A stretch of 41,728 nucleotides of DNA from Planctomycetales bacterium. GTDB lineage: Bacteria; Planctomycetota; Planctomycetia; Isosphaerales; Isosphaeraceae. The translations under genes were made by a program, and so were the position numbers. The DNA is taken from contig DAIDHX010000138.1 in NCBI GenBank assembly GCA_027451885.1, positions 1-41,728 on the forward strand, given 5' to 3'. Positions 24,628 through 33,818 of this stretch are shown here, one piece after another (position 1 is the first letter of the stretch; every line of letters begins with the position of its first letter). Under the pieces are notes generated by a model. That model was not told where the DNA came from and made no database searches. It saw only the letters and a list, made by a program, of their open reading frames with translations.

Positions 24628-26037
24628 TCAACGCGTGGTGGTGGAGTCCTTGGCGGGTCCTGAGAGAGCGGCCCGGGCGAAGCGTGAGAGCACCCCATCC
24701 GAGCGTCCCCAACGCTTGTCGGGATCGAAGGCATCGGCGACGTTCAGGCTGTCGGGGTTCGGCTTGAGCCCGGAATAATGGTATCGCTCGATCAGATTGC
24801 CGGCTCGATCCCGGGCCTCGACATGGACCGGCAGATAGCTGGCGGGGTCGATTGCGACGGTCCAGTCTTCGTTGTTGGGCGTGTGATGCACGAACTCGTG
24901 AGCCTTTCCGTTCGCGCCTGGAAGATTCACCAGCCCCTTGTAGACCACGGCTCCAGGATCGTTCGAGTCCGCGAGCAGCAATTCTTTCAGCATCACGTCG
25001 AAGCCCGCTTCTGTGATCGAATGGCGGCTGTTCTTGCGCACCATGGGGCTATCCACGGCAATCTTCATCGTGGGCAGCGGCAGGCCGTTGCCGGCCATGT
25101 GCACGAACAAGGTCCTCTGATCGATGGCGGAGGAGTAAATGACCTCTCGACCCTTGCTCGGTCCGTTTTCCCATTCGAGCCGCACAGCGCGGGGTTCACG
25201 GCGGATTGACAAGAGGATGCGTTCTTCGGGCTGGAGAGTGTTGCCAACACGCTCGCTTCGGGTCATTTGCACCTGGTAGGCGTTGAGACGATCGATGGCC
25301 TGGGAAACGCGGGCAAGGATTTCCTGGCTGCTGGGGGCAGTCGATCGGTTCCGGCCCTGGGTCCTGGCTGCGGTTGTGGGACTGGTCGAGCGCCTCGGCG
25401 ATCGATCCGTCATGGGCTCGGGCGTTGCGCCCAGGTCGAGCGCGGGCGTGGCCGAGGGCACCAGCCCGGATGCAGCGACCTCGGTGCGCGATTCCCGCGC
25501 AGTCGGTTCCGAGCCTTCACCGTGCCAGGTACGCCTGGAGCGATCAGGAACGCGGCTGGCGGCGAGGAGATTGGCGTCGGCCGAGGGCAAGGCGGTGGGC
25601 TGGCCGAGTGTGACCTCGATCTTGTTTGGGTCCCGCTCGGGGGCAGCCGCTGGGGATCGTGGTCGATCCGGCCGCGACCCTTCCGCAACGCGCTCCGCGG
25701 GCGGACGCCTCGCCGCTGGGCCTGGGTAGGAAAGGTCAGGTTCACCCCGCTTGCGATCCACCACGTCGTTGCGGGTCGCCGGACCCTGCGCGTCATCCGG
25801 CGGCGAACTGGCCTTCTTGCCGTCGTTGGCATGCATGGCAAGCGCGTACGAATCCGCGCCCGCCGCCGGCGCTTCCTTGTTACGGTCCCAGAGCGAGCGC
25901 AACGTGGGCCGCGAAGCCCCGACGGACCTCAACCCAGGCAACTCCGCGCAACCGGCCTGCCACAGCAGCCCCGCGGAAACCAGCACGGCCGCAATCCCGC
26001 GCCGTTGGCCCTCTCGTTTGATTCCTTGAAATGCCAT
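24628..26037 (-). CDS. DUF1571-like lipoprotein
   Basis: A 469-aa secreted protein. The N terminus is basic, then hydrophobic, ending LLWQAGC with Cys30 as a lipobox-like cysteine, although the -3 residue (Gln) is atypical. A long Pro/Ser/Arg-rich disordered stretch follows. The C-terminal domain (about 245-420) opens ILARVSQAIDRLNAYQVQM and contains EERILLSIRREPRAVRLEW and GREVIYSS, which match the planctomycete DUF1571 plan. This outer-surface domain has no known reaction and loosely resembles lipoprotein-carrier folds. The frame continues 21 codons upstream, but a GGAGGGGAG ribosome binding site precedes ATG 26037. Confidence 0.82.
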   Translation of the reverse strand: MAFQGIKREGQRRGIAAVLVSAGLLWQAGCAELPGLRSVGASRPTLRSLWDRNKEAPAAGADSYALAMHANDGKKASSPPDDAQGPATRNDVVDRKRGEPDLSYPGPAARRPPAERVAEGSRPDRPRSPAAAPERDPNKIEVTLGQPTALPSADANLLAASRVPDRSRRTWHGEGSEPTARESRTEVAASGLVPSATPALDLGATPEPMTDRSPRRSTSPTTAARTQGRNRSTAPSSQEILARVSQAIDRLNAYQVQMTRSERVGNTLQPEERILLSIRREPRAVRLEWENGPSKGREVIYSSAIDQRTLFVHMAGNGLPLPTMKIAVDSPMVRKNSRHSITEAGFDVMLKELLLADSNDPGAVVYKGLVNLPGANGKAHEFVHHTPNNEDWTVAIDPASYLPVHVEARDRAGNLIERYHYSGLKPNPDSLNVADAFDPDKRWGRSDGVLSRFARAALSGPAKDSTTTR

Positions 26038-26273
26038 GGCCGAGACTCCCCTCCCTGGGGATTGCAATCGTCCCTCGTTCCCATCGACGATCGATTTCAA
26101 CCAGGCCAGGCCACCAGATTGCCTGTTTTGGCCAAATTGCCGCCTGGTCCTACTCTCACCTGGATCGAGCTGTCTCTTTCTCGATCATCGGCAGGCGGGC
26201 GCGCAAACTCGCCCGCATTCCAGGATGAGGCGGTAACAGAAAACGGCGTGGCGATCAAGGCGAGTCTGCCCGC

Positions 26274-27974
26274 TCAGATCGCATTTTCGAGCCGGCGAAA
26301 CGTTGAGAGGGCCTCAAGATCCGAAGAAAGATGGGGCTGCTTGTACTGCTCAACGGTGCCACCGCTTCGCGCCAGCCGCCTGCGCTGAAGTTCGGCCCAG
26401 GAGCCATTCGCGACTGCCTGCACGGCGACGGGGGCCAGACGCAGTGTTCGCTGGCGATTGTCGTATTCGTCGTTCTGCTGCCGAAGGGCGTCTTCCAGCC
26501 GGCTCGCGATCTCCTGCCCCTGCGCCTGCGTGAGATCGTCTTCCTCGATCAAGAGCACATAGCGCGGCGGTTCGCCCCACTCTGGGACGAGCAGGTAGGA
26601 ATTCAGCCTGAGCCCAAGTGTACGCTGGACGCTTTCGACCGCGGCCACAACCTGGTGCTCGGAGAGTTTCTCGCCGCTCAGGCTTGAGAAATGCGCGCCT
26701 TTGCTCAGAAACTCAACCAAAGGGGCCCGGCCCACGAAGCCGCGACATCGCACGAGATCATGAATGTCGTAGCGATAGAGGCCGCCGGAGGTCGTCATCA
26801 AGATGGAGTAATCCTTGCCTTCCTCGAGCTCGTGGGCGAGGACGGTGTCAGGATTCTCGTCGTCGGCCTGATCGGCTGGGATGAATTCAAAGAAGTGATG
26901 GCGGATATCGAGCACTCCCGCTGGAGTACCATCTTCGATGGGGATGCTCATGCGGCCTTCGGAGGCGATCAGCCCGACATCACGGATCGGCCAATCGCCG
27001 AAGAACTCAGGATAACCCGAGAGATAGGCACGCATCGTGCCGCCCATCCAGTTCGCCAGAAACTGGAGATTTGGCCAGTAATCCTTCGGCAGCAAGCGGC
27101 CGGTGCGATTGACGACGGCCTCGAGCGCGCGAGCCGCGCGGGGGCGTTTGCGATCGAGGACGGGTCTGAGCTCATTTCGAAGCTCGGCGGGGATATCGAA
27201 ACGAGGATCGACCCTGCCGGTGGCGATATCGCGAATGAGGACTTCCTTGAGGCGATCGCCAAGTCGTGCGATGGCCAGGATGGTGCTGGGGTTTGCGGCG
27301 ATGATGGTGCCCAGGTCGCGATGGAGCGAGGCGCGGAGCGCGATGTAGTACTTGGTCTCGATCTCCTTGATGCGGGAGGCGGCCGCGGGCATGCAATACT
27401 TGGTGCGAACGAGCCGCCCTTGCATGTGGGCGGTGAGCCCGGTGATCGCGCCGCAGGGAATGCCGGCGGGAGTGAAGCGCTCGCGCCAGTCGCTCGCCAC
27501 CTGGAGGATCGGCTTGAGACCGTCCTTCATCATGGGAGGATGGGCGTCGAACGCCAGAATTCCCCAGGTCGTCCAGCCTTCGCGGTAGTCCGCGAGCGAC
27601 TCGCGGGTGACCGGGATCGTCTTGGGCCGGTTGGTCGTGCCTGAAGTGAGGGCGAACATGAGCACCTCGGTGCCCGGCCCGAAAAGAGCCTGCACATCGC
27701 CCTGGCGGACCCGGTCGATGTAAGGTTCGTGGCGATCGTAGCCGCCGTGGGGAACGCGCCTGCGGAAATCGAGGTGGTTGCGGATCTCGTGGAAGTGGTG
27801 GTCGCGGCCGAACTGGCTCGAGGCATTGCGTTGAATGAGCTTCTCGAGCAGGGCGCGCTGGACATCCGGGGTATGAGCGGCGTCGGCAAGAAACGCAGCG
27901 GCTGTCCGCCGCGCGCGGCGGGCGACGGGAGCGCCCAAAAAACGGGAGAGGATTTTGAGCACGGTCGATCTCAC
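26274..27974 (-). CDS. GH3-family acyl-adenylating enzyme
   Basis: A protein of about 566 aa with the GH3 pattern: RRVPHGGYDRHEPYIDRV, the adenylate-forming P-loop LTSGTTNRPKTIPVT (about 109-123), YLSGYPEFFGDWPI, GGLYRYDIHDLVRCRGFVGRAP and FLSKGAHFSSLSGEKL. GH3 enzymes activate a carboxylic acid with ATP and join it to an amine or amino acid. Bacterial members lie in lipid and natural-product loci. The start is uncertain: GTG 27974 matches the usual family N terminus, while TTG 28016 would overlap the upstream hydrolase by 26 bp. It is the last enzyme gene in a run with ketosynthases and an acyl carrier protein, so a fatty or polyketide acid is a reasonable substrate guess. Confidence 0.87.
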   Translation of the reverse strand: MRSTVLKILSRFLGAPVARRARRTAAAFLADAAHTPDVQRALLEKLIQRNASSQFGRDHHFHEIRNHLDFRRRVPHGGYDRHEPYIDRVRQGDVQALFGPGTEVLMFALTSGTTNRPKTIPVTRESLADYREGWTTWGILAFDAHPPMMKDGLKPILQVASDWRERFTPAGIPCGAITGLTAHMQGRLVRTKYCMPAAASRIKEIETKYYIALRASLHRDLGTIIAANPSTILAIARLGDRLKEVLIRDIATGRVDPRFDIPAELRNELRPVLDRKRPRAARALEAVVNRTGRLLPKDYWPNLQFLANWMGGTMRAYLSGYPEFFGDWPIRDVGLIASEGRMSIPIEDGTPAGVLDIRHHFFEFIPADQADDENPDTVLAHELEEGKDYSILMTTSGGLYRYDIHDLVRCRGFVGRAPLVEFLSKGAHFSSLSGEKLSEHQVVAAVESVQRTLGLRLNSYLLVPEWGEPPRYVLLIEEDDLTQAQGQEIASRLEDALRQQNDEYDNRQRTLRLAPVAVQAVANGSWAELQRRRLARSGGTVEQYKQPHLSSDLEALSTFRRLENAI

Positions 27975-27990
27975 GAACGTGTAACGGCGG

Positions 27991-29052
27991 TCAGGCTGGG
28001 ACAGGGCTGGTCTCAACGGGAGTCGAGGACGAGGCGATCTCGACCGCGACCGGTTGCACCACGGGGTCGGCTGTCAGCGGCCGTCGCGGCGCATAGTTTG
28101 CCAGGAACAGGCTTAGGCGCGCGGCGTAGGCCGCGGGGTTGCGTTCGAGGCAGCGATTGTGCTTGGCGTCGTTCACGAGCCAAAGCTCCCTGGGGCCATT
28201 GCCATAGGAGAAAAGGGATCGTGCGACCTCGGGACCGATGTAAACGTCGCGCTCGCCGTGGATCATGAGCCAGGGCCGGGGCGCGAGCCGGGAGACGGCC
28301 GATTCCACGTTCAAGAAACGACACCCTCGCCTGCGCTCGGACTCCCTGCGCGTGATCCAGGCCAGGATCTCGAAGACCCAGCGTGGGATCAGCGAAAGAT
28401 AACGTTCGGAACGGACGTAGATTTCAGCCCAGCGTTCGATGTAATGCACCATGGTGCCGCGAGTGGGAAAGGCGCCATCGGTGATGACGCCCCAGACGTC
28501 GGGCTCGGCGGCGGCGGCGAAGAGCGCGGCAGTCCCACCCCGGCTGACGCCGAACAGTCCAAATCCAGCGGGATCACGATCGCCTCGCGAACGGAGGTAA
28601 CGAAGTGCGCCGCTCAGATCCGCCTGCTCGCGATTCGACACCCATTGCAGAGGCTCGTAATCCGGCTGGGTCTCGCTCTCACCGTGATTCCGAAAGTCGA
28701 ACGTGAAAACGTCGAATCCCGCGTCGCGAAGCCGGTCCACATACGGCCTGTAGCTGTAGCGATCGCTCAGGAACTCGTGGCAGTACACCAGCACGCCCAC
28801 GCGTTCCCGGGTACGCGTCTTGAAGTAGGATCCGGAGAGCCGGACTCCATCGTCGGCTGGGAACCCGACGAGCTCGCCGGTTTCGATCGGCTCCACGCGC
28901 AACGGCATGAAGACGGGGCGGTCCTCGAAGATCCGCACGATCTTGGGAGTGTATTTGACGGCAAGGTAAGCAATTGCCGCCACGGCGAAAAACACGCCGG
29001 CGGCCACGGCTGAGAGCGCCAGGGAGAGCAGGTTCACGGGCATGCCAGGCAC
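27991..29052 (-). CDS. membrane-anchored alpha/beta hydrolase
   Basis: A protein of about 353 aa with one N-terminal transmembrane helix (about residues 8-32, LSLALSAVAAGVFFAVAA) and an alpha/beta hydrolase fold. The nucleophile S170 lies in FGVSRGG, and the acid and base are in MIHGERDVYIG and NDAKHNRCLE. FDFRNHGESE is the usual strand-turn motif. The catalytic domain probably faces the periplasm. GTG 29052 is chosen because GGAGG lies nine bases upstream; ATG 29043 is an in-frame alternative. It follows the ketosynthase by 99 bp and precedes the GH3 gene almost without a gap, so it likely works in the same pathway, perhaps as a thioesterase or acyltransferase. Confidence 0.83.
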   Translation of the reverse strand: MPGMPVNLLSLALSAVAAGVFFAVAAIAYLAVKYTPKIVRIFEDRPVFMPLRVEPIETGELVGFPADDGVRLSGSYFKTRTRERVGVLVYCHEFLSDRYSYRPYVDRLRDAGFDVFTFDFRNHGESETQPDYEPLQWVSNREQADLSGALRYLRSRGDRDPAGFGLFGVSRGGTAALFAAAAEPDVWGVITDGAFPTRGTMVHYIERWAEIYVRSERYLSLIPRWVFEILAWITRRESERRRGCRFLNVESAVSRLAPRPWLMIHGERDVYIGPEVARSLFSYGNGPRELWLVNDAKHNRCLERNPAAYAARLSLFLANYAPRRPLTADPVVQPVAVEIASSSTPVETSPVPA

Positions 29053-29151
29053 CGGTGCATTCCTCCGCGATCCCTGCGAACATTTCGGGCGGGGCGGCCG
29101 TCTTGGCGCCACCCGCTAGGCGTTGCCCGGAGTCGCTTGGGGGTGTCGGTT

Positions 29152-30438
29152 CTAATGGGAGAAGCGTCGCAAGATCAGCGTGGTGTTTTGACCGCCAAAC
29201 CCGAAACTGTTGGAAAGGGCCACGTCCACGTTTCCACGCCGGGCCGCATTCGGAATGTAATCAAGATCGCACTCAGGATCAGGGTTCTCGAGATTGATCG
29301 TGGGGGGCATGATCCCGTCGCGGATCGCGAGCAGGCAAACGATCGCTTCAACACTTCCCGCCGCGGCGATCATGTGGCCCATCATGCTCTTGGTGCTCGA
29401 AATCGGCGTGGAGTAAGCCTGCTCGCCGAACACGCGCTTGATCGCCAGGGTTTCAATGGAGTCGTTGACCTTGGTACTCGTGCCGTGGGCGTTGATGTAG
29501 TCGATGTCGGAGGGATTGACCCTGGCCTCCGCGAGCGCTTCCTTCATGCAGGCGATGGCGCCGCGGCCCTGGTCATGGCTGTCGGTGATCCGAAACGCAT
29601 CGGCAGTTGAACCATAACCGACGATTTCGCCATGGATCCGCGCCCCTCTGCGCTTCGCGTGTTCGAGTTCCTCGAGCACGAGCATTCCGGCTCCTTCTCC
29701 AAGAATAAACCCATCCCGGTCGCGATCGAAGGGTCGACTGGCGCGTTTTGGCTCGTCATTTCGGGTTGAAAGTGCGGTCAGGAGGATAAACCCTGTCACG
29801 CCAAAGGGGTGGATCATGCTATGTGTGCCGCCGGAGACGATCAGGTCGGCCGAGCCGCGTCGGATGATCTCGAAGGCCTCGCCGATCGCCTGGGAGCTGG
29901 CTGCGCATGCGGTGAGGCAGTTGCAGTTGGGACCCTGCGCGCCCAGCAAGCTCGCAAGGTGTCCGGTCGGCGTGCCGGGTTCCTGCTCGGCTTCACGGAC
30001 GAGATGCAGTTCCTCGAGACCGCGGCGGGTGAAAACGGCCGAATCAACCCGATCCTTGCGGGTCGACTCGTGGACCAGGTTCACGAATCGCTTGAAGTCA
30101 TGCTGCCCTTCGCCTGAACCCAGATAGACGCCGAACCGCCTGGGATTGAAGGCCGGCTGCGCGGTTTCAAGCCCGGAATCCTTCATGGCCATGGACGCGG
30201 CGGCGAGTGCGAAATTGGTGTTGCGCGAATGTTCGATCCAGCGATCGCCGTCCTCGAGATAGTCGGCCAGGCGGAAATTCTTGACCTCAGCCGCGATGCG
30301 GGTGGGAAAGGTGCGGGACTCGAAGAGGGTAATGGGCCCGACGCCGCACGCGCCGGCCTGGAGCGCTTGCCACGTCGACTCGACGTCGGCCCCCAGGGGA
30401 GTGACCATTCCGATTCCTGTAACCACCACACGTCGCAT
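29152..30438 (-). CDS. beta-ketoacyl-ACP synthase (KAS II/FabF type), active-site complete
   Basis: A 428-aa ketosynthase opening MRRVVVTGIGMVTPLGADVE. The catalytic triad is intact: C178 (NCLTACAASSQAIGEAF), H318 (INAHGTSTKVND) and H355 (KSMMGHMIAAAGS), with K350. GEGAGMLVLEE and SNSFGFGGQN are standard. It condenses malonyl-ACP with an acyl chain. GGAGAG before ATG 30438 supports the start; the upstream frame extension has no family match. It lies 34 bp after a ketosynthase homologue lacking key residues, so the two probably form a KS/chain-length-factor-like pair. I avoid naming it fabF because it belongs to a dedicated cluster. Confidence 0.92.
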   Translation of the reverse strand: MRRVVVTGIGMVTPLGADVESTWQALQAGACGVGPITLFESRTFPTRIAAEVKNFRLADYLEDGDRWIEHSRNTNFALAAASMAMKDSGLETAQPAFNPRRFGVYLGSGEGQHDFKRFVNLVHESTRKDRVDSAVFTRRGLEELHLVREAEQEPGTPTGHLASLLGAQGPNCNCLTACAASSQAIGEAFEIIRRGSADLIVSGGTHSMIHPFGVTGFILLTALSTRNDEPKRASRPFDRDRDGFILGEGAGMLVLEELEHAKRRGARIHGEIVGYGSTADAFRITDSHDQGRGAIACMKEALAEARVNPSDIDYINAHGTSTKVNDSIETLAIKRVFGEQAYSTPISSTKSMMGHMIAAAGSVEAIVCLLAIRDGIMPPTINLENPDPECDLDYIPNAARRGNVDVALSNSFGFGGQNTTLILRRFSH

Positions 30439-30472
30439 GATCGAGCTCTCCAGGCTCGGCCGTCCGGCCGGT

Positions 30473-31795
30473 TCAGACCGCCTCGGCCTTTTCGGCCCGA
30501 ACCACAAGCGCGGCCGCCTGGCCGAGCGGGGTTACACCCGCCTTGACGAAAATGGGATTCGCCGTGGGGCGAGCCACCTTCTGAACCACGTCGAGTTCGC
30601 ATTCCGGGTCAGGAGCATCGCAGTTCAGGGCCGGCGGGATCATTCCCCGTCCGGCGGCGAGCAGGCTCGCGATCAGCTCAACCGAGCCCGATCCCGAGGC
30701 CATGTTGCCCCAGTAGCCCTTGTATGCGGTGGTCGGAACGCCGCGCGAGCCGAAGACGCGACCAAGCCCCCGCGCCTCGGCGAGATCGCCCAGTCGCGTC
30801 GCCGAACCGTGGGCCGCGTAATGCCCCACATCGCCCGGATTGAGCCTGGCATCTTCAATCGCGGCCGCGACCGCGACCTCGATCCCAACACCTCGCGGAT
30901 CGAGCCCGCCCGCCTTGCACGCGTCGCAACCCGACCCACCGCCCAGGATCTCACCGTAAATCCGGGCGCCCCGGGCCAGCGCGTGCTCACGCTCTTCCAG
31001 GATCAGGATGCCCGCGCCCTCGCCCGGAACCCAGCCGCTCCGCTCTTCATCGAAGGGGCGGCAGGAACCTCCGGGCTCGCCACGCCAGCTCGACATTGTC
31101 TTGAACAGCGCCATGCGCACGATGCTGAGCGGATGGATCTTCGAATCGGCGCCGCCGGCGATCATGACATCCGCCTTGCCCCGCCCAATGATCCGGGCCG
31201 CCTCCGTGATCGCCAGAATCGAGGACGAGTCCGCCTCGGTGATCGTATTGCTCGGCCCCTGGCAGTCGAGCAGGATCGAGATGTGGCAGGCCAGCATGTT
31301 GGGTAGGTATTTGAGCAGCCAGATCGGCTCGATCATGCCGATCGATTCCCGTCCCCAGGTGGCGAAATTGAACTCGCCACCGCCCCCCTCGAAGGCGCGC
31401 TCGATCGCGGGCGCGAGCTCGTCGAGTTCGCTGGAGATCAACCCCGCGCCCAGATCGATCCCGATCCGGGTGGGATCGACGCCGCCGTCCGCCAACCCGG
31501 CGTCGGCCATGCTGGCCTGGGCCGCGGCAACAGCAAGCTGAATGTCGCGGGCCATGTACTTGCGGCTTTTCCTGAGCGTATTCCAGGGAATTCGCGGCAG
31601 GGTGTATTTCTTGAGATCGAAGTCAGCGATCTCCGCCGCGGACTCGCAGGGCAAACCCGCCACCGGGAACGATTCGAGCTTGCGGACCGCGCCACGACCG
31701 GCAACAAGGTTGGACCAGACTGTGTCCGGACTATCGCCCAGGGGTGTCACCAGTCCCAGACCGGTAATGACCACGCGGCGTTCGGAACCAACCAT
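30473..31795 (-). CDS. ketosynthase-like protein lacking catalytic Cys and one His (chain-length-factor-like)
   Basis: A 440-aa ketosynthase fold (MVGSERRVVITGLGLVTPLG at the start, GEGAGILILEE in the middle). At the active site the normal TACSSS reads EADSSS, so Asp189 replaces Cys. The first His is kept (H329, AAHGSATRLGD), but KSxxGH has become KGYWGN, with Asn364 in place of His. Condensation is therefore not expected. In type II polyketide and aryl polyene systems an inactive ketosynthase pairs with an active one and sets chain length; Gln is usual there, while Asp here is uncommon. The active partner lies directly downstream. The gene opens with a clean ATG but only a weak ribosome binding site. 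Confidence 0.88.
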   Translation of the reverse strand: MVGSERRVVITGLGLVTPLGDSPDTVWSNLVAGRGAVRKLESFPVAGLPCESAAEIADFDLKKYTLPRIPWNTLRKSRKYMARDIQLAVAAAQASMADAGLADGGVDPTRIGIDLGAGLISSELDELAPAIERAFEGGGGEFNFATWGRESIGMIEPIWLLKYLPNMLACHISILLDCQGPSNTITEADSSSILAITEAARIIGRGKADVMIAGGADSKIHPLSIVRMALFKTMSSWRGEPGGSCRPFDEERSGWVPGEGAGILILEEREHALARGARIYGEILGGGSGCDACKAGGLDPRGVGIEVAVAAAIEDARLNPGDVGHYAAHGSATRLGDLAEARGLGRVFGSRGVPTTAYKGYWGNMASGSGSVELIASLLAAGRGMIPPALNCDAPDPECELDVVQKVARPTANPIFVKAGVTPLGQAAALVVRAEKAEAV

Positions 31796-32068
31796 GGATG
31801 ACTCGCCGATCTAACTGACGCGAACCCGAACCAGGCACAACTCTGCGATCAAGGACCAGGCGGAACCTCTACCGATCATAACAACCACGTCAATTCCGCC
31901 GTCGTACACGATCTCAATTCTGACAGAGTCTTGCTTGATTATTATGACGCTCGTGGGCAACTCTGGCGGCACAATCTGTTTGGGTTCGCAGAATTTTCTA
32001 GACGCTCCGTCCTTCCAAGACCGCCTCTTGGTGACCTACGAGGAGCGTCAATCCTGGGTTTGAAACGA

Positions 32069-32617
32069 TCAGGTTGAAGACGCAGGTTGATGAGGCGATC
32101 CATTGGACTCAGGATCGCTCTCGCCCGAGGATTCCGTTTCGCGCGAGCGCTGCCGTGCCTTCGCAAGGTCGAGCACGCCCAGAAGCTGCTGAGTGAAGAC
32201 GAAATTCTTGGGACCAAAGATCTGGTTGGCGCGAGAGTTATCGAGGTGGGCGAAGACGATCTCCGCATCCGCGAGTAATTCGCCATCCAGGAATGCCTTG
32301 GCTTCGACCACTGCCCCTTCGCTGCGCAGATCCTTGAGCGTGACCTCATAGACGAGCTGATCGCCCGCGCAGGCCACGCCGAAGAATTCCGCCCTGGGGA
32401 TTTTGGCCAGAACGACCTTCTCCGTGAAGCCACCTGCTTCGCCGACCAGGATTCCGCCCGTCTGGGCCAGCCCTTCGATGATCAGCGAAGCTGGCATCAC
32501 GGGATAGCCGGGAAAGTGGTCGTGCAGATGCTCTTCAGCGAGAGTCAGGTTCTTGATGGCGCGGGCGAACTCGCCACTCTTGAAGACCAGGAACTTATCG
32601 ATCCAGATCCATCGCAT
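32069..32617 (-). CDS. FabZ-like 3-hydroxyacyl-ACP dehydratase 1
   Basis: A 182-aa hot-dog protein with the FabZ signature HDHFPGYPVMPASLIIEGLAQTGG: catalytic His34 and Glu48. About 40 residues at the C terminus are polar and low-complexity. FabZ enzymes remove water from 3-hydroxyacyl-ACP. It lies between the acyl carrier protein and the ketosynthase-like gene, and a second FabZ-like gene sits at 34448-35020. Two different dehydratases in one cluster suggest iterative chain building or heteromer formation. About 270 bp without a gene separate it from the ketosynthase pair. Confidence 0.88.
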   Translation of the reverse strand: MRWIWIDKFLVFKSGEFARAIKNLTLAEEHLHDHFPGYPVMPASLIIEGLAQTGGILVGEAGGFTEKVVLAKIPRAEFFGVACAGDQLVYEVTLKDLRSEGAVVEAKAFLDGELLADAEIVFAHLDNSRANQIFGPKNFVFTQQLLGVLDLAKARQRSRETESSGESDPESNGSPHQPASST

Positions 32618-32767
32618 CCCAAATGCCTGTATAGAGTTCCAGAGGAAGTCGCAGACGCCAGGAGCGGCTGCGGGACTCCATTGCGAGCCAAGATCCTGGG
32701 CTCACAATGGCTTCGAGCGGAACCGGGCGATCCCACAGGCTCGGGTCCGCTCGCACCCTGGCGACGA

Positions 32768-33154
32768 TCAGGCCGAGAGCTTCCGCTCGACGTATCGGAC
32801 CAGCATATCAACAGTGTAAAGATCGCCGATCCGCTCGACGTCCGGATCTGCCTCGAACCTGGAAAGGTCCGCGAACGGCAGGCGGGACTTGAGCTCGGAC
32901 AGGCCCTTGGCGGTCAGCTTGCCATCCGCCACCCATTCCGGATCGGCCATGAGATTGTCGGGAAAGAGTTCGCCCCGAGGAATCTTGATCCCAAAATTCC
33001 GCTCGAGACGGAACACGATATCCAGAAAGTCGATCGACTCGGCGCCGAGGTCGCCCTGGAGGGTCGCCTCGCGTGTCACCTCATCTTCATCAACACCAAG
33101 CGCGTCGACCAGAGTGGCCTGCACCTTTCCGTAAATCTCGTCGTTCGTAGGCAT
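32768..33154 (-). CDS. acyl carrier protein, extended form
   Basis: A 128-aa protein whose first 60 residues match an acyl carrier protein: ALGVDEDEVTREATLQGDLG, then AESIDFLDIVFRLERNFGI. Ser40 (in ESIDF, the DSL-like site) is the predicted phosphopantetheine attachment point. Compared with the usual 80 aa there is an insertion (about 65-105) before the last helix (DLYTVDMLVRYVERKL), a form seen in dedicated lipid or polyene clusters. GAGG five bases before ATG 33154 fixes the start and rules out a longer form beginning at 33193. Confidence 0.9.
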   Translation of the reverse strand: MPTNDEIYGKVQATLVDALGVDEDEVTREATLQGDLGAESIDFLDIVFRLERNFGIKIPRGELFPDNLMADPEWVADGKLTAKGLSELKSRLPFADLSRFEADPDVERIGDLYTVDMLVRYVERKLSA

Positions 33155-33521
33155 GTTTTCCTCAAAAACTTGTGGGATCGCCCTTATCCCCAAAGTACAG
33201 GGGGTTTCCGGTATAACGCCCGAGCTCGATCCGCCTTCCCCTTAGAGTTCGGCGGATTCTCTCGTTGAACTTCACAGCAGGCAAAACTGGGCGACAATCT
33301 CGGCTGGCCGGTTCGGCCTAATCGAAACTGGGAAACCCGGAACGTCAAAACCCCGAACATCATCCGCGAAACCGCCACTCGATGCAACACCATCCCGACC
33401 GCTCGGGTCTCAGTTCATCCGAACGGTCGCCGTATTCGGAGAATCCGCGCCAGGTGGAACACCCCGAACGTGCAGGCAGGCATGCGTGCGGCGATCGTTT
33501 TCCTTCGCATTGACGAGTTAC
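33155..33521. other. gap without a supported gene
   Basis: About 370 bp between the carrier protein gene and the degraded remnant contain no open frame with a protein pattern. Any promoter for the carrier protein gene would lie here on the minus strand, but I see no convincing -35/-10 pair. Confidence 0.4.
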
Positions 33522-33797
33522 TTATCGCCGCACGTCGTAAATGGGGTAGAGGCCGTCTTCCCTGGGAAGCTTGAGATGGCCGACGTAGTGGCAGAAGAAA
33601 CCTGGCAAGCCCCGCGCGCGAGCAAGCGCGGCGTCAGGCGCTCGGGGTGATCGACCATGTGGCCTGTGAAGACAGCGATCCGGGGCATTGGAAAAAGCTG
33701 ACGCCAAGCGCCCGAATCGAGATCCATCGCGGAGACCAGGACGTTGACCTGGCCTGGTGTCGAGCCCTGTTCCCGAACTGGTGATTTTGAAGCTCAA
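33522..33797 (-). pseudogene. possible degraded gene fragment
   Basis: One minus-strand frame reads RQLFPMPRIAVFTGHMVDHP then ERLTPR, which looks like real protein (a short conserved strand-loop, VFTGHM.D.P.R..PR). In another frame the following bases read GLPGFFCHYVGHLKLPREDG then LYPIYDVRR and a stop. A frameshift near 33625 would join them. Neither piece has a ribosome binding site and I cannot name the family. It interrupts the acyl-chain gene cluster and may be a leftover of an inserted gene. Confidence 0.35.
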
Positions 33798-33818
33798 TCG
33801 CGGCGGCAGTGGCCGGAA

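Noticed and set aside
26691-27644. 317-aa plus-strand open frame opposite the GH3 gene
   Set aside because: It is antisense to GH3 motifs and has no recognisable domain.
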